Source: Candidatus Chlorohelix allophototropha
GTDB taxonomy: Bacteria > Chloroflexota > Chloroflexia > Chloroheliales > Chloroheliaceae
NCBI RefSeq assembly: GCF_030389965.1
Contig: NZ_CP128399.1
Coordinates: forward strand, 1,364,001-1,428,000
Direction of reading: 5' to 3'
Length of the DNA stretch: 64,000 nt
The notes below the pieces were generated by a model. It saw nothing but the letters and a program-made list of their open reading frames with translations, did not search any database and was not told the origin of the DNA. Shown here one piece after another: positions 62,009 through 64,000 of the stretch. The position numbers and the translations under genes are program-made. How positions within the stretch are numbered: the stretch's first letter is position 1; the number at the start of each line of letters is the position of its first letter.

Positions 62009-62977
62009 ATGGAATACAACGGGAAGAATAAAATTGTAACATTGTGCGGTGGAGTGGGAGGCGCGAAGTTGGCGCTCGGTCTCTACCGCTGTCTTAAAGA
62101 GCGGGGGCGCGCCAATGACCTTGCCATTATCGGCAATACGGGCGACGACCTCGATATGTTTGGGCTACATGTTTCCCCCGATTTGGACACGGTGATGTAC
62201 ACGTTGGCAGGGTTGTCAAACCCTCAGCAGGGGTGGGGCATCGCGGACGATACCTACCGCGTCCTCGATTTGTTTAAACGCTATGGCGAGGATACTTGGT
62301 TTTTGCTGGGCGATCAGGATTTTGCCACGCATATTCTACGCACCCGTATGCTCAAAGAGGGCGTTAGCCTCACCGAAATAACCGCCACTTTGACCGTTTC
62401 ACTTGGTTTGGATTGCGCCCTATTGCCCATGTCCGATTCCCCCGTGTGCACTTATGTAGAGACTCTCGAAGTGGGCGAAATCCCTTTTCAGGAATATTTC
62501 GTGCGGCGGGGCGCTACCGATACGGTGGTGGGTATCCGCTACGATGGAATCGAGCAAGCCGAAATAACCGCACCTATCGCGGCAGCAATCTGGCAATCGG
62601 AGTTGGTCATAATCGCACCTTCCAACCCTTACCTGAGTATAGAGCCGATTTTGCAAGTTAAAGGCATGGAGCAAGCTCTTTTACAATGCAATTCTCCGGT
62701 GGTGGTGGTCAGCCCGATTGTGGGCGGGAAAGCCCTCAAGGGACCTGCCGCCGATATTATGCGCAGCTTCGATGGGGTAGAACCTTCCGCGCTGGGTGTC
62801 GCCAAATATTATCAGGGCTTGGTAGGGGGCTTTGTGCTGGATGTAAGCGATGATGCGCTAGCAGAAGAAATCGCCGCGATGGGTTATCAGGTGCTGGTCA
62901 CGCAAACTGTCATGCAGACCAATGAGGATAAGCAGTTACTCGCCGAGCATATTCTGGAGGAATTCCTGCCACGATGA
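62009..62977 (+). CDS. cofD: Phosphoenolpyruvate/2-phospho-L-lactate transferase CofD (FbiA) of F420 synthesis
   Basis: The 322-residue enzyme has the CofD signatures: VTLCGGVGGAKLALG at the N-terminus and TGDDLDMFGLHVSPDLDTV, which binds the phosphate and metal. It transfers a phospholactyl or phosphoenolpyruvyl group from its GDP- or nucleotide-activated donor to the deazaflavin Fo, an early step of coenzyme F420 assembly. cofE follows with a four-base overlap, confirming the pathway. It shows that this organism uses F420. Confidence 0.95.
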   Translation: MEYNGKNKIVTLCGGVGGAKLALGLYRCLKERGRANDLAIIGNTGDDLDMFGLHVSPDLDTVMYTLAGLSNPQQGWGIADDTYRVLDLFKRYGEDTWFLLGDQDFATHILRTRMLKEGVSLTEITATLTVSLGLDCALLPMSDSPVCTYVETLEVGEIPFQEYFVRRGATDTVVGIRYDGIEQAEITAPIAAAIWQSELVIIAPSNPYLSIEPILQVKGMEQALLQCNSPVVVVSPIVGGKALKGPAADIMRSFDGVEPSALGVAKYYQGLVGGFVLDVSDDALAEEIAAMGYQVLVTQTVMQTNEDKQLLAEHILEEFLPR

Positions 62978-63774
62978 GTCAGGTTCAGCTAATAGCGCTT
63001 GAGCATGTCCCACTGATCAATCAGGGTGCTGATCTTGCTGCACTACTATTTGATTGCCTTCTACAACAAGGGCTGCACTTCGAGGACGGCGATATACTGG
63101 CGCTGGCGCAGAAGATTGTGAGCAAGAGCGAAGGACGGCTGGTAAATTTAAAACAGGTAGTACCATCCGAGCGCGCCCTTACCATCGCCGTCGTTTACGG
63201 CAAAGACCCCCGCCATGTTCAGGTGATTTTGGATGAGAGTCGCGAGGTTATCTGGGTCAGTCCCGGCATCTTCGTAGTAGAAACGCAGCAAGGCTATGTT
63301 TGCGCTAACGCCGGAGTAGATCGTTCTAATATCGAGCAACCGGGGGCGGCGCAAGGTGACGAATGGCTGGCGCTTCTGCCCGAAAACCCCGATCGCAGCG
63401 CCGCTAATCTGCGCCAACGGTTGCTGGAACTAAGCGGCAAAGAGATAGCGGTAATCATAAATGATACACATGGTCGCCCCTTTCGCATGGGCGGCATAGG
63501 GGTTTGCCTCGGTTCTGCCGGGCTAGAAACTCTGGTGGACAAACGCGGTGAGAGGGATATGTTCGGCTATGTACTGCAAGGTACGCAAGTGGCAACGGGC
63601 GATGAGCTTGCGGCTGCCGCTTCACTGATAATGGGACAGAGCAGCGAAGCCGTTCCGGCGGTGCTAATCAGAGGTTATCACTATCGCCCCGCATCCGATT
63701 CCGGCGCTGCCCCACTGGTGCGCCCCGCTGCTACTGATGTTTTTCGCTATCCGGCAAACCGTAAGTTATTTTAA
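62974..63774 (+). CDS. cofE: Coenzyme F420-0:L-glutamate ligase CofE (FbiB N-terminal type)
   Basis: The 266-residue enzyme adds glutamates to F420-0. It begins with QVQLIALEHVPLINQGADL, has an AQKIVSKSEGR GTP/metal-binding region and the INDTHGRPFRMGGIGVCLG active-site segment. It has the length of the single-domain archaeal/Chloroflexi type, without the C-terminal nitroreductase domain of actinobacterial FbiB. Its start overlaps the cofD stop as ATGA. Confidence 0.94.
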   Translation: MSQVQLIALEHVPLINQGADLAALLFDCLLQQGLHFEDGDILALAQKIVSKSEGRLVNLKQVVPSERALTIAVVYGKDPRHVQVILDESREVIWVSPGIFVVETQQGYVCANAGVDRSNIEQPGAAQGDEWLALLPENPDRSAANLRQRLLELSGKEIAVIINDTHGRPFRMGGIGVCLGSAGLETLVDKRGERDMFGYVLQGTQVATGDELAAAASLIMGQSSEAVPAVLIRGYHYRPASDSGAAPLVRPAATDVFRYPANRKLF

Positions 63775-63784
63775 GCAGGAGTTT

Positions 63785-64000
63785 ATGCCACTTACCAGCG
63801 ATAATGCGCTGAATATGCCGCTGTTCAAGTTCGAAACCTTGAGCGGCTTTCCCCATCTTAAACACGGAATCAGCACCCGCTACGCCCCCGCCAACCCTAT
63901 ATTTCAGGAAGCGCAACCCGAACGCCCCGATGATTACAAAATGGGCGGCGTAAATGCGGGTCTGTCGGATGAGGTTATGAATTTGCGGCGCAGCGAGTTC
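63785..64000 (+). CDS. PgeF/YfiH-family laccase-domain protein (5' part, cut by window end)
   Basis: The ATG at 63785 follows the cofE stop by ten bases. The first 72 residues (LFKFETLSGFPHLKHGISTR, later GGVNAGLSD) match the YfiH/YlmD (PgeF, LACC1-like) family, which act as purine-nucleoside phosphorylase/adenosine deaminase or as peptidoglycan-editing factors. The metal-binding Cys and His residues lie outside the window. The gene is probably co-transcribed with cofD-cofE. Confidence 0.8.
   Translation, partial: MPLTSDNALNMPLFKFETLSGFPHLKHGISTRYAPANPIFQEAQPERPDDYKMGGVNAGLSDEVMNLRRSEF

Overview
The window looks like the chromosome of a Chloroflexota bacterium. This is inferred from family content, not from a marker gene. 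The C-terminal half of the 52330-54141 product belongs to a secreted-protein domain I know mainly from Chloroflexi. Coenzyme F420 genes (cofD, cofE) are present, lipoproteins and Ala/Thr-rich exported proteins are common, and base composition is moderate. The species cannot be named from the sequence. One tRNA gene is present; there is no rRNA, intact insertion sequence or CRISPR array.

Layout. 1-16 kb: two sensor kinases on the minus strand, a GntR-regulated PLP enzyme of the serine hydroxymethyltransferase fold, a methyltransferase with a divergent TetR regulator, a membrane ferric-reductase-like protein fused to a Rieske domain, an OmpR/HAMP-kinase two-component system, a PHP phosphoesterase, a transposase relic and an aldo/keto reductase. 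16-25 kb: a secreted BNR-repeat protein, a thiamine-binding protein, and a tightly overlapping minus-strand operon of two UvrD-type helicases and a PD-(D/E)XK nuclease. The first helicase carries a RelE/ParE-like N-terminal domain. 25-35 kb: housekeeping and stress genes (two more enzymes of the AKR and AhpD types, CsbD, pyruvate kinase, TetR plus SMR efflux, an M24-fold protein, a 2'-5' RNA ligase-like protein, a 7Fe ferredoxin, tRNA-Leu) and two atypical receiver-domain proteins.

35-50.5 kb is the most unusual part: a plus-strand run of exported proteins. It holds a 1760-residue beta-helix protein, three related cupredoxin-fold proteins, a membrane-anchored protein, a CopC-CopD fusion and a subtilase. 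Read side by side, the first cupredoxin protein keeps all copper ligands of domain 1 and none of domain 2. The second keeps the trinuclear-site ligands of domain 2 and none of domain 1. The third keeps almost none. Together the first two would supply one type-1 copper site and eight trinuclear-site histidines, which suggests a multicopper oxidase split between two genes. CopCD would supply copper, and the other proteins could form the cell-surface scaffold.

50.5-64 kb: an NDH-2-like flavoprotein, a GH99-like secreted protein, an AAA ATPase/DUF4276 pair resembling two-gene anti-phage systems, a DinB-like and a YdeI-like protein, a lipoprotein amidase, a TolB-like propeller lipoprotein, a third aldo/keto reductase, and the cofD-cofE-(pgeF-like) cluster that runs off the right edge.

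Regulation is readable at several points. A consensus promoter is embedded in a perfect 32-bp palindrome directly abutting the GntR start codon and predicts a leaderless, self-repressed mRNA. TetR-type operators overlap promoters at 7.5 kb and 29.2 kb. Several convergent gene pairs share strong hairpin terminators.
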